Below, one piece after another: positions 24,797-33,282 of a stretch of 43,049 nucleotides of DNA. This DNA is from Bacillota bacterium (lineage in GTDB: Bacteria > Bacillota > Bacilli > Alicyclobacillales > SLC66). Within the stretch, counting starts at the first letter, position 1; every line of letters starts with the position of its first letter. The position numbers and the translations under genes are program-made. Location of the stretch: assembly GCA_021820975.1 (NCBI GenBank), contig JAKADA010000016.1, forward strand, positions 1-43,049, written 5' to 3'. The notes under the pieces are model-generated. The model did no database searches. It was not told the DNA's origin and was given only the letters and a program-made list of their open reading frames with translations.

Positions 24797-24934
24797 AGCG
24801 TGAGTTGTCAGTGTGGATGAGTTGCAACTGTATAATTGAGTTATTGGATCGTATCAGTTTTTTCGCAAAAGGTGATGTTCGATTGCCGTAGGTCTATGGT
24901 ACGATGGCGATGAAAAGACGAGGATGAAGTCACG

Positions 24935-25771
24935 ATGAAAATAGCGATTGTCACGGATAGTACGGCTGATTTGCATCCGCAAGATGTCGAGAGATATGAT
25001 ATCGGGATTGTGCCACTTGATGTGATTTTTGGTGATGAGACGTATCAGGATGGCGTGGATCTGACGGCATCTGCTTTTTATGAGAAGATGGCATCTCATG
25101 CACAGTTGCCTAAGACATCGCAACCGCCGACAGGTCGTTTTGTCCTTTGCTATGAGGATTATTTGAAACGGTACGATGCTATTCTTGGGATATTCTTGAG
25201 CGGTAAATTGTCAGGGACGCTTCAAGGCGCACAAACAGCAGCATCGATGGTGGACGGTCAAGTGACGGTGCTAGATTCAAAGACGACTACGGCAGCTCTT
25301 GGTTTTCAAGTGCTCGAAGCCGCAAAGATGGCGCAGTCAGGTGCATCGATGAAGGAGATCACGGCTCGCATCGAGTCGATGCGTGAAGGCACGAAAGCGT
25401 ATATCGTGCTTGATACGCTCGATAATGTCTATCGTGGCGGACGCATCGGTGGAGCTGCGAAACTTGTTGGCTCTTTATTGCAGATCAAGCCTGTGATTTA
25501 TCTGGTCGATGGCCTTGTGGATGTGTTTTCTAGGGTGCGCACGTATAAGCGTGCGGTGGATTCACTACTTGTCCACTTTGAGGAACAGACGCAGGGCAAA
25601 GCTAAGGTTCAGGCTGGACTCATCTATACAGCGGGAGCCGAGATCGATAGTGTGCTTTCGCGTATGCGAGCGGTTGCGCCTAGTGCTGATATACAGGTGA
25701 CGATGATCGGACCTGTCGTAGGTGTCCATGTGGGCGCAGGCGGTGTGGGTCTCGTGTATTACGCGGAGTGA
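24935..25771 (+). CDS. DegV family fatty-acid-binding protein
   Basis: Cytosolic lipid-binding protein; family members (FakB) hold fatty acids for phosphorylation by FakA. 278 residues. Marks: IVTDSTADLHPQ at the N-terminus, LPKTSQPPTGRF, ILGIFLSGKLSGTLQGAQTA with the conserved serines contacting the carboxylate, LDTLDNVYRGGRIGG, and GPVVGVHVGAGGVGLVYY at the C-terminus. GAGGATGA lies upstream of the start. The preceding 138 bp hold no promoter that I can call firmly. DegV-comF adjacency is shared with Bacillus, except that comFA is absent here. Confidence 0.94.
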   Translation: MKIAIVTDSTADLHPQDVERYDIGIVPLDVIFGDETYQDGVDLTASAFYEKMASHAQLPKTSQPPTGRFVLCYEDYLKRYDAILGIFLSGKLSGTLQGAQTAASMVDGQVTVLDSKTTTAALGFQVLEAAKMAQSGASMKEITARIESMREGTKAYIVLDTLDNVYRGGRIGGAAKLVGSLLQIKPVIYLVDGLVDVFSRVRTYKRAVDSLLVHFEEQTQGKAKVQAGLIYTAGAEIDSVLSRMRAVAPSADIQVTMIGPVVGVHVGAGGVGLVYYAE

Positions 25772-25802
25772 CGAGAGCACTGCGTGGAGGTGGTCAGGTG
25801 CG

Positions 25803-26543
25803 ATGAATCTTACATCGGTGCAGGGGTGGGCGGATGCTTGCCTTGGTCTCGTGTTTCCGGAAAGGGACAAGTGTCTCTTATGTAAAATGCCTGTGCGCGG
25901 TTCAGCACGTGGGCTAACGAAGCCAGGTCTGTGCACCCTTTGCCTACATAAGATTACGCGTTGCAACGAGCCTATGTGTGCTGTTTGTGGGCGCCTACAT
26001 GAGGGCCCCCTTTGCGCTGAATGCAGGGATCATCCACATGTTTTTTTTCGAGCTCGTGCATTTGCCCGCTATGATGCAACCATTGTTGCGGCGATTAAAG
26101 CGCTTAAATACCAAGGTGATCGGCGGCTGTTGTCTATCTTAGGTGGTTTTTTGGTACAAGCGTATGGATGGCATTATGGATCGGATCGCCATGTGACTCT
26201 GGTTCCTGTTCCTATGCATCCAGAAAAAGTAAAACGTCGCGGATTCAATCAAGCAGAGGAATTGGCCTTGTATCTCGGCCATCGCTTGCGTGTGTCAGTC
26301 ATCACAGATGCGTTGTTGCGCACAGAAGATCGTGAAAGTCAGACGACTCATACAAGACTGCAACGGATCGCATCAATGCGTGGTACCTATGTGCTTGATC
26401 AAAAGGGGGCAAAGGCTATCGCAGGCAAGTATGTTGTATTGATCGATGATGTATTGACGACAGGCGCAACGGCAGATGCTTGTGCTTCGCTTTTGTTTAA
26501 AGCATCGGCAGCCTCGGTGGAAGTTTTAACAGTAGCTAGGTGA
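25803..26543 (+). CDS. comFC: ComF-family competence protein (ComFC/GntX)
   Basis: Phosphoribosyltransferase-like protein needed for late DNA uptake in transformation. 246 residues: an N-terminal zinc region with four cysteine pairs (CLLCKMP, CTLCLHKI, CAVCGR, CAECRDH), then the PRTase domain with KALKYQGDRR, LVPVPMHPEKVKRRGFNQAE and the PRPP loop VVLIDDVLTTGATADACA. GTGGAGGTGG lies 9 nt upstream of the chosen ATG. It lies 31 bp after degV and 18 bp before yvyF. The ComFA helicase that usually precedes it is missing at this locus. Confidence 0.94.
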   Translation: MNLTSVQGWADACLGLVFPERDKCLLCKMPVRGSARGLTKPGLCTLCLHKITRCNEPMCAVCGRLHEGPLCAECRDHPHVFFRARAFARYDATIVAAIKALKYQGDRRLLSILGGFLVQAYGWHYGSDRHVTLVPVPMHPEKVKRRGFNQAEELALYLGHRLRVSVITDALLRTEDRESQTTHTRLQRIASMRGTYVLDQKGAKAIAGKYVVLIDDVLTTGATADACASLLFKASAASVEVLTVAR

Positions 26544-26561
26544 GAAGGGGATGGAAAGTTT

Positions 26562-26969
26562 ATGGCCTTGGCCAATTGTGAACGTTGCGGGCAGTTGTTC
26601 AATCGTGTGACGAGAAGTATCTGCCCGAACTGTATCAAAGAGGAAGAAGAAGCATTCGATGAAATCAAAGAATATATTCGTTCGCACGATTCTGCCACGA
26701 TCAGTGAGGTGGCCGAGGCGACGCAGATATCCGAAGAACGTGTCTTGCATTATCTGCGAGAGGGACGTTTGGAGTTAAGTGGTACGCTTACGTACGCGTG
26801 CGAATCTTGCGGCACGCCGATACGTACGGGACGGTTTTGTAGTATCTGCCAGCAGACGCTGGGGTCAGACATAGCAGGAGTTGCCAAGGCGTTAAAGCAA
26901 CAAATGCAAAGTAAAGACACGTCAGGGTACTACTCGCAAAATCCTACGTTACGCGGTAAGGGAAAGTAA
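26562..26969 (+). CDS. yvyF: Flagellar-operon protein YvyF
   Basis: 135 residues with two zinc-ribbon-like parts: CERCGQLFNR...CPNC at the start and CESCGTPIRTGRFCSIC later, flanking a helical section with a helix-turn-helix look (ATISEVAEATQISEERVLHY). This matches the YvyF/TIGR03826 proteins found between comFC and flgM in bacilli. The biochemical role is not settled. It ends 8 bp before the stop of the convergent glycosyltransferase. A GTAAGTA/TACTTAC hairpin (26966-26988) spans both stops. In Bacillus flgM would follow on the same strand; here the flagellar block is on the other strand. Confidence 0.9.
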   Translation: MALANCERCGQLFNRVTRSICPNCIKEEEEAFDEIKEYIRSHDSATISEVAEATQISEERVLHYLREGRLELSGTLTYACESCGTPIRTGRFCSICQQTLGSDIAGVAKALKQQMQSKDTSGYYSQNPTLRGKGK

Positions 26970-26977
26970 GTAGACAG

Positions 26978-28105
26978 CTAGTACTTACCTAGGTTCGTCG
27001 AGGCTGATGAAATTATGCCAATACGTTGTAAAGCAGTGTTTGCAGCCATATATCCCATCTGAGATGCCAACTCATAGTGATAAATAGCTTGATCGAATAA
27101 CTGTTGACTTTCAAAAAAGGCCCCTAGATTAAAGTGAGCCAAATAAGTTCCAGTACCTTCAACGCCAGGGTATTGCTGTGACCTGTCACCTAATTTTAGA
27201 CAGATTTCAAAGCATTGTTGGATAAATGATAAGTTGGGTACACCAAGTTCCATGAGAGCTTTACCAATAAAAAAGTATAGGTCAGGATAATCAGGATATA
27301 CGGTTATACCTAATCGAACGAGTTGCCATAGCTGATTTTCCATGCGCATTTTCTTTGCAAGATGGAGTGCGGCCAAAAGCAGGTCAGGAAAATATCCATC
27401 AGTGGGCTTGCTTTGATGTAGGCTTATTTCATAATGAAACCATGCCTCTTGATCTTTTTGAATAGCAGCAAGGCTTTTTCCAAGCTGAAACTGAAGATAC
27501 GGATTATTGGTATTTTCCATAAGTACATCTTGTAAGATATTGATATTTCTCATGGTTTTATGAAGCATCATCTCAGGCGATAGGGCATAGCCTCTGTGAG
27601 ATAAGTAAACATCCGTGAGTATGTGAGGAAATTCATGAGCACGGAAAACGATCTGCTCATGAATCTTGCCTTTGTAGGTTATCGACGGATGACGAGGAAT
27701 AACTCTCGTAACATGCGTTATTACGTTAAAAACTTGTCCATTCGTAGATGCATAGTGACTTCGGATATGCACTTGTCCAAGTGCTAGTGGATGGTTTTTA
27801 ATAAAATCCAAAAGCAATTTAGCAGATCCAGGTTCTAATTGTTCGTCGGCATCTAACATAAGGATATGAGTACCATTCGCTCGTTTTATAGCCTGATTAC
27901 GAGCTTTACTAAAGTCGTTTTCCCATGGTTGGGAAAATACCTTAGCACCGTAATTTCGACCAATTTCTATAGATCGATCTGTAGATCCTGTATCCACGAT
28001 GATAATCTCACTTGCTATTTCGTGAATAGAGGACAACGCGGTTGGTAAAAATTTTTCTTCATTTCGAACGATTAAGCATGCACTTAAAGAGTAGGCATCA
28101 ATCAT
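26978..28105 (-). CDS. GT2 glycosyltransferase with TPR domain (likely flagellin modification)
   Basis: 375 residues. The N-terminal GT2 domain has LSACLIVRNEEKFLPTAL, IIVDTGSTDRSIEIGR and the metal-binding LMLDADEQLEPGS; residues of about 190-370 are TPR-like helices. It is the last gene of the flagellar transcript. Its ATG at 28105 overlaps the upstream stop as ATGA, so translation is coupled to the preceding glycosyltransferase; a longer start at 28153 would overlap by 52 bp without a ribosome-binding site. Location and architecture suggest O-glycosylation of flagellin or other axial proteins in the cytosol. Sugar donor and acceptor are unknown. Confidence 0.88.
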   Translation of the reverse strand: MIDAYSLSACLIVRNEEKFLPTALSSIHEIASEIIIVDTGSTDRSIEIGRNYGAKVFSQPWENDFSKARNQAIKRANGTHILMLDADEQLEPGSAKLLLDFIKNHPLALGQVHIRSHYASTNGQVFNVITHVTRVIPRHPSITYKGKIHEQIVFRAHEFPHILTDVYLSHRGYALSPEMMLHKTMRNINILQDVLMENTNNPYLQFQLGKSLAAIQKDQEAWFHYEISLHQSKPTDGYFPDLLLAALHLAKKMRMENQLWQLVRLGITVYPDYPDLYFFIGKALMELGVPNLSFIQQCFEICLKLGDRSQQYPGVEGTGTYLAHFNLGAFFESQQLFDQAIYHYELASQMGYMAANTALQRIGIISSASTNLGKY

Positions 28106-28470
28106 GGAGTTGTTGTGCGAACCTTTAGCCATGTTTCTGACCAACTTTCCCAAAAAGTAAGCATCGCGTCGAATTCATCATCCACACTGTTTGGCTGAAT
28201 GAACCAACGAACGGTGATTTTGTAGTAAAAAGCGTAAGTCTGATCGGTTACTGCTGATACTTCAAGTTGTGGATTCAGTGAAGAACGTAGAAACGTAATA
28301 ATGTTTTGCAATTCTTCGATGTTATTTCTAGCTTCCGCGAGGCGACCTGCATGAACGTCTTCACGGACTTGTTTGGTCAGTAAAGCGCCTCGATTATGCA
28401 ACTGTGCGAGTTGGATATTTAGCGGCATAGTTTGTACGGATCGCGTGCGATAGATATCTGCGGGATTCAT
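28102..28470 (-). CDS. fliS: Nested in-frame fliS (internal start inside the GT-TPR-FliS gene)
   Basis: Flagellin chaperone reading frame of 122 residues within the larger gene and in the same frame. It begins with an ATG at 28470 (MNPADIYRTRS), and a strong GGAGG (28479-28483) stands 8 nt upstream. This ribosome-binding site is better than those of several real starts in the window. FliS binds the disordered C-terminal D0 region of flagellin and keeps it unpolymerised until export. Its length equals a normal stand-alone FliS. Free FliS by internal initiation is an inference; the domain identity is the firmer part. Internal initiation yielding a C-terminal partner is known for SctQ/SpaO in type III secretion. 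Confidence 0.7.
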   Translation of the reverse strand: MNPADIYRTRSVQTMPLNIQLAQLHNRGALLTKQVREDVHAGRLAEARNNIEELQNIITFLRSSLNPQLEVSAVTDQTYAFYYKITVRWFIQPNSVDDEFDAMLTFWESWSETWLKVRTTTP

Positions 28471-30378
28471 CAACAATTCCTCCAATCGTTTTACGGTGGG
28501 TTGATAGACGCCAAGTTGCGATTCTACTTGTTGCAAAAGTTTAGAGTCTGTAAAAAGAGTTCTTCCAAAATGTAAAACTTTTTTAGCATAATCAGGGCTT
28601 CCATGAGCCAGGGCAAGGTCACACTCAACAAGAATTTTTGTTACCGTAGGTTGAAAAGCTAGTCCTTTTTCAAGCCAATGGGCGGATAGATTTAGGTCTT
28701 GTGCTCGAAAGTACCGAATAGCGTTAAACTCACACTCAAGTTCGTTATCTCCAGGCCACTCAATGTTATAGAGAATGTCCTGCAAGGGAGAGTGGCGCAG
28801 AAATTCTATCGAAGTAGTTTTATCTTTTGCATGAGGCAACCATGTTCGCAGTAATTCTTTGGCACCTATAGCAACAAAATCACGTAAAAATAGTGTGGAT
28901 TCCCAAACCCATTCCATTTCTGTCGCCGAAATATCCATAAGCTTAGAAAGATATTCTCCACGTGTACCGGCATGGATCAAGGCTTCGTGCGCTCTTGACC
29001 ATTCCTTATTCTCCATTAAGTAGATTGCCCAAAGAAGATAAACTTCTTCGCAGGGATTGGACTCTACATAGAATTCAATATCCGAATCAGATGCCCGAAG
29101 TAAAGTCATCTCTGCACGATGCAGAGCTAAGGATGTGGGGACAGTTTGTTTTACGCGATCAACTAACTGCCTAGCATTTGGAAGTCCCCAATTAGCATAT
29201 TGCTCAGCGTAATTGCAGTACTCTTCTGGATAAATACGAATGCGTTCCTCAGCGAATAAGGAGAGAGCAGTCGGTTCATTTCTCAAATAATAAATAAGAT
29301 CAAAAGACAGCATCGTGATGTTTGGTTTTGGAAAAAAGGCTTGTATCAAAAACTCTTGTGCCTTTTGATCATCTCCTAGATGAGACCATACTTGGGACAA
29401 CTCCATAAAAGCGAGAAATGATCCACTACCTTCAATGGTGTCGATCAGTACATCTCTAGGCTCACCTAAAAGGATACATTTTTGCAAAGGTTCAAGTGCC
29501 TCAAAATATGAGCCATCAAGAATGAGCATGTGTGCCATACGAAACCAAATATCGGCTAAACCAGGTGCCCGAATTCCAGTTTCCTTTAGGGACTGAACAG
29601 CGTCGGCATGTTGGCCAGTCTCCCACAAACATGTAGCGTGTAGGATAAGTACACGCAAAAGGATGTGATCGATACGATCCTGTGGATTCTTTTCAATCAA
29701 GTTAATCGTTTCTTCAGATAGAGTTAGAGCTTCTTTATAGCGGCCTTGGCGTATCAGTTCAACCATCATGTTTGATCGATGAAATAGGCTGTTTGGGTTA
29801 TCACGTAACTCTTGCTCAATAAGTACAGTATTTCTTTCGATCTTATTGTGTAAGGCTACAATTTCATCCAAGTAACCAAGGTGATGCACTATTATGTTTG
29901 AGGCTGAAATAGGGCTTCCAGAAGATAAAATAGAAGGTATGACTTGTTCATGGACTTTTCCTTCATAACGGTGTCTGTTTCGAAATATTCTAACAATAGA
30001 TGCTGGTCGAACTTCTTTAAAATTACGTATGGAGCCAACATAATTCTTGATACTAACATAATACGCTTCATCTTGGGACGTGCTGAGTAGATCCCGAATC
30101 TGTAATCTACTGGCAACATCAAGGTATTCATCAGCATCAATGACAAGAACAAAGTCGCCTTTTGCATGTCGTAAGGACTCGTTTCTTGCATGGGAGAAGT
30201 CCCCATCCCATGTATAAGTATATACTTTAACATTGTAGGTTTGTGCGATTGATATCGTTTGATCTGATGATCCGGTATCAACAAGGATAATCTCATCAGC
30301 AATATCTTGAATAGAATCAAGGCAACGTTTTATAGTGAATTCTTCATTTTTTACAATAAGACAAGCAGATAATAGCAT
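28102..30378 (-). CDS. GT2 glycosyltransferase-TPR-FliS fusion protein
   Basis: 758 residues. Residues of about 1-230: GT2 domain (LLSACLIVKNEEFTIKRCLD, IILVDTGSSDQTISIAQ, DxD-type LVIDADEYLD, GKVHEQV). Residues of about 230-630: TPR-like helices (YKEALTLSEETI, YFEALEPLQKCI). Residues 637-758: a FliS domain, MNPADIYRTRSVQT with LNPQLEVSA, TYAFYYKITVRW and FWESWSETW. These follow, position by position, the NP..Y...SV.T, LN...E.SA and closing W pattern of B. subtilis FliS as I recall it. The start at 30378 has AGAGGA upstream, 4 bp after the FliT-like gene. It sits where fliS stands in the canonical fliD-fliS-fliT order. The predicted job is to bind flagellin through FliS and glycosylate it before export. 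The FliS part also has its own start signals. Confidence 0.9.
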   Translation of the reverse strand: MLLSACLIVKNEEFTIKRCLDSIQDIADEIILVDTGSSDQTISIAQTYNVKVYTYTWDGDFSHARNESLRHAKGDFVLVIDADEYLDVASRLQIRDLLSTSQDEAYYVSIKNYVGSIRNFKEVRPASIVRIFRNRHRYEGKVHEQVIPSILSSGSPISASNIIVHHLGYLDEIVALHNKIERNTVLIEQELRDNPNSLFHRSNMMVELIRQGRYKEALTLSEETINLIEKNPQDRIDHILLRVLILHATCLWETGQHADAVQSLKETGIRAPGLADIWFRMAHMLILDGSYFEALEPLQKCILLGEPRDVLIDTIEGSGSFLAFMELSQVWSHLGDDQKAQEFLIQAFFPKPNITMLSFDLIYYLRNEPTALSLFAEERIRIYPEEYCNYAEQYANWGLPNARQLVDRVKQTVPTSLALHRAEMTLLRASDSDIEFYVESNPCEEVYLLWAIYLMENKEWSRAHEALIHAGTRGEYLSKLMDISATEMEWVWESTLFLRDFVAIGAKELLRTWLPHAKDKTTSIEFLRHSPLQDILYNIEWPGDNELECEFNAIRYFRAQDLNLSAHWLEKGLAFQPTVTKILVECDLALAHGSPDYAKKVLHFGRTLFTDSKLLQQVESQLGVYQPTVKRLEELLMNPADIYRTRSVQTMPLNIQLAQLHNRGALLTKQVREDVHAGRLAEARNNIEELQNIITFLRSSLNPQLEVSAVTDQTYAFYYKITVRWFIQPNSVDDEFDAMLTFWESWSETWLKVRTTTP

Positions 30379-30382
30379 GCTG

Positions 30383-30733
30383 TTAATCCTCTCGATGTCG
30401 TAACAAGTGATTGGCGACTTCTCCAATAGCAAAGGACGATGCATAGGCTTTGCGTGCAAGGGTAGTTTGCATGATATTAGTAATTGTTTGGGTTAACGAT
30501 TCTATAGCTACGCTAATTAGTCCTTGTAATTCCTCTGTTTCTTGATATATATCATGAGTAAAGTTCGAATCTACATCTTGATTGAGTTCAACCCATTTAA
30601 GTACATAACGGGATCGTTCAGACATTAGGACGTATATATCATAGGTCCGTTTCTCTTGCAATGCAATTAGTGTTTTACTGTATAGTTCATGTAACTTTGA
30701 GATAAGTGTTTCTTGGGTTTCTACGTTACACAT
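30383..30733 (-). CDS. FliT-like small helical flagellar protein
   Basis: 116 residues, all helical by appearance, no signal peptide. The pattern LYSKTLIALQEKRTYDIYVL...SERSRYVLKW, then a long helix with IMQTTLARKAYASS near the end, recalls the FliT family of export chaperones. The similarity is weak and the call rests partly on position directly after fliD. FliT binds the cap protein FliD in enterobacteria. The ATG lies 5 bp after the fliD stop and uses GGGTGG in the fliD 3' end. It could also be an unrelated helper of the glycosyltransferases. Confidence 0.6.
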   Translation of the reverse strand: MCNVETQETLISKLHELYSKTLIALQEKRTYDIYVLMSERSRYVLKWVELNQDVDSNFTHDIYQETEELQGLISVAIESLTQTITNIMQTTLARKAYASSFAIGEVANHLLRHRED

Positions 30734-30738
30734 TTGAC

Positions 30739-32292
30739 TTAACCACCCGTGGAAGTGCTAGTTGAACTACTAGATGACGAAGTGCTGCTCGAAGAACTGC
30801 CAAGTAAAGCACTCATTTGTTGCATTTGAAATTGGGCTTTTTGCATGGCCGCATTTAAGTTGTTTAGTTGCTGTGTGAAGTTATTAACTTGATCAGTGAT
30901 TTGCTGGTTAATTTGTGTCAATGATGATTGAATGTTGGCCTGCTGATTAGAAATAGATGTAAGGTCAGTTTGGATCAGTCCTGACTGTCCCCCAGATCCG
31001 GTTAGATAAGTATTCAGTTGATTTGTTAAGTTTCCGAGCACGCCTTTTGTGGCGATAGCACTGGATGCTGAATTGTTCGATACGACGCCAAACAAAGCCT
31101 GAACAGCTGACACGCTATTCGTAACGGCATTTTGAAAGGTAGTTTGTCCATCAGGCAGGGAAATACTGGATCCCGTGGAGGTAAATCCACCCGAAGGTTG
31201 AAATTCAAGATGTCCTGTGGACGGATCTTCTACTATACCGATAGTCGCTAAGGATGACATGCTTGATTGAACAGTATTTGAAACACTTTGCATAGCTGTC
31301 ATAGGTAGTGAAGAAAGTAGACTGTTGGCGTTTGAATCGCTAAAAAGCGGGCCTGATGTTCCAGGTGTATTATTAGCACTAGAAGCTGGTGTATATGCTG
31401 TATCCTTTTTTAGGATGTCAATGACGGAATTATATGCTGACATCCATGTTTGCACAGCTTTTGTGGTGCTACTGGCATCTGGAGATATATTGATTGTATT
31501 AGTGACACCTGTTGCGGTCGTTTGTAATGCGTTAATTGTTACATTGGGGATGGCGTTTGTGAACGTGTTTGTTGCAGATGACACACTGACTCCGTCGATC
31601 GTTAAGGATGCATTTTGCCCCTTTTGTGATTCAGAAAAGCCGAATTGGCTACCCGATGAAGAAGTATCTGTTGCACTAAAATTATAGTTAGATCCTGATT
31701 GTGCTGCTGATAAAGATAATTGATAGGTAGATCCATTATAGATAAGCTGTGCCTGCACACCTGTAGTTGTCGTTTGATTATTGACATCTGACACGATCGA
31801 ATTTAAGGATTCCCCTGCTGTGATCGATATATTAACTGGCTTGCCAGAATTCAGTGTAGTCGGCGTAATTGTCAAAGTCCCTGCAGCTAAAGTTGATGAT
31901 CCGGAGTCTGTGGTTTGCCAACTTGTCGATGTTCCAGCCATCCAAGTATCGTACGTTGATAAGGCAGCGACGGTAACATTATAATTCGATGCTTGTGCTC
32001 CAGGGGATGCAGTGACCGTGAAGTTAGTTGGATCACTGGATGTAGCAGTTACAGTATTCCAATTTTGCGAGCTTGCTAAAGTGTTTGTGGCAGACTGAAA
32101 GGATTGCAAAGCTGTCTGAAGAGCTTGTAAGGCGGACTGCTGTGATGATAATGCGGTTAATTCGTTATTCGGTACGGTGGTTAATTGCAATTGCAATGCC
32201 TTTTGCATTTCTGAGGTGTAGGTGGTGACAGGGATTCCAATTCCACCAGGGTTGGAGATGGTATTAAGTTGCTGCATAAGGTTAACAGACAT
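30739..32292 (-). CDS. fliD: Flagellar hook-associated protein 2 (filament cap)
   Basis: Cap protein that folds flagellin subunits at the filament tip. 517 residues: FliD N-domain (GGIGIPVTTYTSEMQKAL, TALQSFQSATNTLAS, YNVTVAALSTYDTW), a variable beta-rich middle, and a C-terminal D0/D1 coiled-coil (LTSISNQQANIQSSLTQINQ, FTQQLNNLNAAMQKAQFQM). The protein has no arginine and only eight lysines. After the normal end it carries a tail of almost only Ser/Thr (SSSSSTSSSSSSTSTSTGG). The ATG at 32292 is preceded by AAGTGGTGGTGA. It is separated from flagellin by a strong terminator. Confidence 0.94.
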   Translation of the reverse strand: MSVNLMQQLNTISNPGGIGIPVTTYTSEMQKALQLQLTTVPNNELTALSSQQSALQALQTALQSFQSATNTLASSQNWNTVTATSSDPTNFTVTASPGAQASNYNVTVAALSTYDTWMAGTSTSWQTTDSGSSTLAAGTLTITPTTLNSGKPVNISITAGESLNSIVSDVNNQTTTTGVQAQLIYNGSTYQLSLSAAQSGSNYNFSATDTSSSGSQFGFSESQKGQNASLTIDGVSVSSATNTFTNAIPNVTINALQTTATGVTNTINISPDASSTTKAVQTWMSAYNSVIDILKKDTAYTPASSANNTPGTSGPLFSDSNANSLLSSLPMTAMQSVSNTVQSSMSSLATIGIVEDPSTGHLEFQPSGGFTSTGSSISLPDGQTTFQNAVTNSVSAVQALFGVVSNNSASSAIATKGVLGNLTNQLNTYLTGSGGQSGLIQTDLTSISNQQANIQSSLTQINQQITDQVNNFTQQLNNLNAAMQKAQFQMQQMSALLGSSSSSTSSSSSSTSTSTGG

Positions 32293-32322
32293 GACGTTCA
32301 CCACCACTTGTCAGATTAGATG

Positions 32323-32364
32323 AAAAAGGATATCACGCGTGGGGAGTATATACCACGCGTGATA
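32323..32364 (-). terminator. Terminator after the flagellin gene
   Basis: A perfect 12-bp stem (32331-32342 with 32353-32364) and a 10-nt loop are followed on the minus strand by TCCTTTTTC. It should make most transcripts end after flagellin, giving filament protein in excess over FliD and the glycosyltransferases. Confidence 0.9.
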
Positions 32365-32372
32365 AATAGAGA

Positions 32373-33212
32373 TTACTGTAGGAGTTTTAAAATTGCAGCA
32401 GGTTGTTGCTGTGCTTGGCTCAGCATGGCGTCGCCGACTTGATTTAAGACTTGATTTTGTGAGAATGTCGTGTATGCGGAAGCCATATTAGTATTCGTAA
32501 TAGTAGCTTCAGCGTTTTGCAAGTTCATAGCTGTGTTTTCGAGGTTGGATACGGTATAGTTCAATTGGTTTTGAACAGCACCGAGGTTGGCTTGGTATCC
32601 AGATAAACTCGTGATAGCCGCTGCTACTGCGCTTATGGCAGCGGATGCGGCAGCCATACTGCTAATACTTACTGACGCTGTGCTGATTCCAAGAGCGTCT
32701 GTGTTAATAGCAGCAATTGTAAATGCTAAAATTTGACCGTTTTGAGCTCCAACTTGCAGTGTCATAGCCGTTACGCTTGATGCACCTGTACCAAATAGAG
32801 ACATGGTGTTGTACTGAGTTTGATCGTTGATATTGTTGATCTGATTCGTTAAAGCTGTCCATTCTTGGTTCAGGTTCGCAAGATCAGTTGTGTTTTGCGT
32901 ACCATTGGAAGCTTCTACAGCCAATGTATTCATGGTTTGCAGGATACCCTCAACTTGACCCATGGCACCTGTTGCTGTTTGAATGAGACTAATTCCATTT
33001 TGGGCATTTTGTGTAGCTTGATTTAAGCCGTTCACTTGCGATTGCATTTGTTGCGAGATGGCATAACCCGCCGGATCATTAGCTGCACTGTTGATACGGT
33101 TGCCAGAAGACAATTGTTGGTATGAGGTGTTGATTTGGTTTTGAACGTAGTTCAAGTTCGATAAAATATCGGACGCTGCCGAGTTGTTATTTACGCTAAA
33201 GTTGATTGCCAT
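32373..33212 (-). CDS. hag: Flagellin
   Basis: Main filament subunit, 279 residues, near the short end for flagellins. N-terminal D0/D1: MAINFSVNNNSAASDI, SYQQLSSGNRINSAANDPAG, YAISQQMQSQVNGLNQATQN, GISLIQTATGAMGQVEGILQ. C-terminal D1/D0: LGAVQNQLNYTVSNLENTAM, AEATITNTNMASAYTTFSQN, ending PAAILKLLQ. The central domain is short and Ala/Ser/Thr-rich. Only one Arg and one Lys occur in the whole protein, against 11 acidic residues. The start follows AAAGGATG. No clear sigma-D promoter is seen; TTCAAA-N17-TATGTA upstream is a weak candidate. A GCTGAT/ATCAGC hairpin sits at the end of flgL. Confidence 0.97.
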   Translation of the reverse strand: MAINFSVNNNSAASDILSNLNYVQNQINTSYQQLSSGNRINSAANDPAGYAISQQMQSQVNGLNQATQNAQNGISLIQTATGAMGQVEGILQTMNTLAVEASNGTQNTTDLANLNQEWTALTNQINNINDQTQYNTMSLFGTGASSVTAMTLQVGAQNGQILAFTIAAINTDALGISTASVSISSMAAASAAISAVAAAITSLSGYQANLGAVQNQLNYTVSNLENTAMNLQNAEATITNTNMASAYTTFSQNQVLNQVGDAMLSQAQQQPAAILKLLQ

Positions 33213-33282
33213 AATAGGCACATCCTTTCAATATAAAATACATAGTGAATACAAGAAATAATTTGAACGCTGATTAGAGTGA

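Noticed and set aside
26966..26988. Hairpin across the yvyF and glycosyltransferase stops as a terminator
   Set aside because: The stem is only 7 bp, AT-rich and without a T-tract on either strand; it is mentioned only as a possible weak barrier.
30383..30733. Reading the small gene after fliD as fliS
   Set aside because: It lacks the NP..Y and LN...E.SA pattern, which is instead found at the end of the next gene; FliT-like is the better, still weak, call.
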